NCBI GenBank assembly: GCA_017551645.1
Contig: JAFZLE010000303.1
Span: 1-7,418 of the forward strand
Source of the DNA: Clostridia bacterium
GTDB taxonomy: Bacteria; Bacillota; Clostridia; Christensenellales; Aristaeellaceae
Direction: 5' to 3'
DNA: 7,418 bases
Shown here: one piece after another, positions 6,194 through 7,418 of the stretch
Numbering within the stretch: position 1 is the first letter of the stretch
Layout of the letters: every line of letters starts with the position of its first letter
Program-made: the position numbers and the translations under genes
Notes under the pieces: model-generated
The model's database searches: none
Told to the model about the DNA's origin: nothing
The model's input: only the letters and a program-made list of their open reading frames with translations

Positions 6194-6846
6194 TATTCGT
6201 GTTCTTTTGCTATGCGGGAAACGGACAGGTAAATGGGATAGGTTATGACGCAGATGACCGCGCCTTTAAGCAGGTTGAAGGGTACGGTGGCGTAGGCGAT
6301 GAGCTTGCCTACGGAAGTGACGGAGGGGATGAGCTTCGCCATCATGGAGACGATCTTCTCCTCCGAAAGGTGCATGACCTTCACGTAGAAGGGTATCATG
6401 ATCCAGTAATTGACCAGCGCGCCTACCGCCGCCATGGCGATGACGGACAGCACGAAGGCGCAGATGAGCTTCCACACGTCCAGGCTCTCGTGTTTGAGTA
6501 TGAATATAGAGCGCTTGGAGCTTTCCCGGCTGTCCTTTCTAGCCAGCAGGGCGCAGATGCCCCACAGGCTCACCACCAGCGCGGCGGAAGTCATGAAGTC
6601 CGCCAGTTCGCCCACGCCCATGCTGCTGGAATGGGCAAGCCCCGTGAGGTCTTTTATGACGAGCACGATAAGCGCGTCTATGGGCCCGTCAAGCAGCGCC
6701 GCCACCATGACCGGCACGGTGGAGAAGTCCAGCTTGTATATGGGCGGGAAGACGGGTATGCCGGGAATAAAGTACAGCACCGCGCTCAGGGCGGCCAGTA
6801 CGGCCACTCGGGCTATACGGCGTGTGGTTATCTTAGAAGGATTCAT
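6193..6846 (-). CDS. ribU: ECF transporter S-component, riboflavin type (RibU/FmnP-like)
   Basis: This is a small integral membrane protein of 217 residues, the substrate-capturing subunit of an ECF vitamin importer. The signature is YKLDFSTVPVMVAALLDGP (37-55), then IKDLTGL (64-70) and SMGVGELADF (75-84), closely matching the RibU/FmnP pattern of LDFSDIP, GP, IKN and GVGELANF. The first helix has AxxxA (A15/A19 and A18/A22), used by S-components to dock on EcfT. About six membrane segments can be read, with a charged loop around 103-120. No EcfA or EcfT genes are near, as expected for vitamin S-components that share an ECF module encoded elsewhere. The ATG at 6846 has an AGAGG 5 nt upstream and overlaps the FAD synthetase gene by 14 nt. 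That neighbour strongly supports riboflavin as the substrate. No FMN riboswitch can be present directly upstream because that stretch is coding; the operon leader is outside the window. Confidence 0.88.
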   Translation of the reverse strand: MNPSKITTRRIARVAVLAALSAVLYFIPGIPVFPPIYKLDFSTVPVMVAALLDGPIDALIVLVIKDLTGLAHSSSMGVGELADFMTSAALVVSLWGICALLARKDSRESSKRSIFILKHESLDVWKLICAFVLSVIAMAAVGALVNYWIMIPFYVKVMHLSEEKIVSMMAKLIPSVTSVGKLIAYATVPFNLLKGAVICVITYPIYLSVSRIAKEHE

Positions 6847-7360
6847 TTCCGCCTCTTTCCGATCGCTTAAGTTCCCTTAACAGGGTGGAGGAGAGCTTGA
6901 CGGGCTCGCTGTCGGGAGACAGCCTGACCGTCACCAGCGGCACGATCACGGTCCGGATACCGTGCCTTTCGGCGAGCTGCTTAAGGACTTCGGCGGTGCC
7001 GCGTCCCTTGGCGCCGAAGGTATAGTCTTCCCCGCACACGAAAGCGGCGGGGGAACAGTCACGTATAAGCGCTTCGACGAATTCATCGGGGGAGGTGTCC
7101 GCCAGCGCTCTGGTGAAATGCACGGCCCGCACTTCGTCCACGCCCGTTCGCTCGATCGCCCGGAGCTTTTCCTCAAAGCTCATAAGGGGAACGGGAGCGG
7201 AACCAAGTACGGACCTGGGGTTCTCTATGAACGTGTAAACCATGCTTCGGGCGCCTTTTGCCTTCGCCAGCTCTATGGCGGCGTTTATGACCGCCATATG
7301 GCCCGCGTGCAGGCCGTCGAACATGCCCAGCGCGATGACCGTATCAGAAGATCTGGTCAT
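6833..7360 (-). CDS. FAD synthetase (FMN adenylyltransferase) domain protein, lacking riboflavin kinase domain
   Basis: This protein matches the N-terminal nucleotidyltransferase half of RibF, which makes FAD from FMN and ATP. Motifs in order are GMFDGLHAGH (12-21, the HxGH nucleotide-binding motif), YTFIENPRSVL (42-52, usually TFxPHPxxVL), CGEDYTFGAKGRGT (109-122, the flavin-binding GxDFxFG pattern) and LSSTLLRELK (156-165, matching the SSTxIR motif). The protein is 175 residues, whereas bifunctional RibF is about 310; the riboflavin kinase domain is absent, and the gene ends in a TAA that overlaps ribU rather than breaking off in other sequence. It is therefore a stand-alone FAD synthetase family protein, not a truncated pseudogene. 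An in-frame TAA two codons before the ATG at 7360 rules out a longer form. No good ribosome-binding site is seen, and the start overlaps the ferredoxin gene by 17 nt, so translation is probably coupled. Confidence 0.88.
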   Translation of the reverse strand: MTRSSDTVIALGMFDGLHAGHMAVINAAIELAKAKGARSMVYTFIENPRSVLGSAPVPLMSFEEKLRAIERTGVDEVRAVHFTRALADTSPDEFVEALIRDCSPAAFVCGEDYTFGAKGRGTAEVLKQLAERHGIRTVIVPLVTVRLSPDSEPVKLSSTLLRELKRSERGGNESF

Positions 7361-7418
7361 GCCTTACGCCGTCGGTGATGGCCTTGGAGGGGCACACGGA
7401 AGCGCACTTGCCGCAGCC
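7344..7418 (-). CDS. 4Fe-4S ferredoxin-type protein, C-terminal end (partial)
   Basis: The last 24 codons of a minus-strand gene enter at the window's right edge and stop at a TGA at 7344-7346. The reading is GCGKCASVCPSKAITDGVRHDQIF. CGKCASVCPSKAI is the end of a CxxCxxCxxxCP ferredoxin motif, so the protein binds at least one 4Fe-4S cluster. The gene runs past the window, so length and function are unknown. It could be a small ferredoxin, or the tail of a larger iron-sulfur oxidoreductase subunit. The stop codon lies inside the FAD synthetase gene, a 17-nt overlap that places both in one operon and links an electron-transfer protein with flavin supply. Confidence 0.85.
   Translation of the reverse strand, partial: GCGKCASVCPSKAITDGVRHDQIF

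Noticed and set aside
5624..6870. Plus-strand open frames of 202 and 230 codons opposite the MATE and ribU genes
   Set aside because: The composition (Gly, His, Gln, Asp rich) is that of a reverse frame of membrane-protein genes, and the minus-strand frames carry the conserved motifs.
6847..6900. FMN riboswitch upstream of ribU
   Set aside because: The stretch encodes the conserved C-terminal SSTxxR motif of the FAD synthetase; any riboswitch would be in the operon leader beyond the window.
1..7418. CRISPR arrays, insertion sequences, attachment sites, tRNA or rRNA genes
   Set aside because: No spaced repeats, transposase or integrase motifs or structural RNA signatures were seen, and almost all of the window is coding.

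Overview
The window looks like part of a GC-rich (about 60% by eye) anaerobic bacterium of the Bacillota/Clostridia type. The support is strong AGGAGG ribosome-binding sites, a stripped-down NifS/NifU Fe-S assembly pair without HscA/HscB or IscA, an Rrf2-family regulator, an ECF-type vitamin S-component and a ferredoxin. One trait sits awkwardly with a standard monoderm: the solute-binding protein has a type I signal peptide with no lipobox cysteine. The lineage is therefore an inference and not firm.

Two operons converge on one hairpin terminator at 3118-3150. The plus-strand operon (1-3109) joins sulfur assimilation to Fe-S cluster assembly. It holds the tail of an O-acetylhomoserine sulfhydrylase-like PLP enzyme, cysteine synthase (cysK), NifS/IscS cysteine desulfurase, a NifU/IscU scaffold with a Cys-rich tail, and an IscR-like Rrf2 regulator. 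Gaps between genes are 1-12 nt. The logic is sulfide to cysteine, cysteine to persulfide sulfur, sulfur to Fe-S clusters, with a probable cluster- or cysteine-responsive regulator at the end. The operon promoter lies upstream of the window.

The minus-strand operon (7418 down to 3161) reads: 4Fe-4S ferredoxin tail, a stand-alone FAD synthetase domain, a RibU/FmnP-like riboflavin S-component, a MATE transporter, a polar amino-acid ABC ATPase, and a family 3 solute-binding protein. The first four genes overlap one another and the last two follow after 9 and 39 nt, so a single transcript is likely. Riboflavin import and FAD synthesis are clearly paired. The MATE protein could be a drug/cation exporter or, more speculatively, a flavin exporter. 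The ABC ATPase and binding protein have no permease gene beside them.

No mobile element, CRISPR array, tRNA or rRNA was seen, and the only non-coding stretches are short. Most of the window is well-known gene families. The points most worth a second look are the flavin-MATE-ABC gene set with its missing permease, the extra segment near the N-terminus of the ATPase, the binding protein's altered ligand site and unusual signal peptide, and the regulator's altered cluster-ligand pattern.
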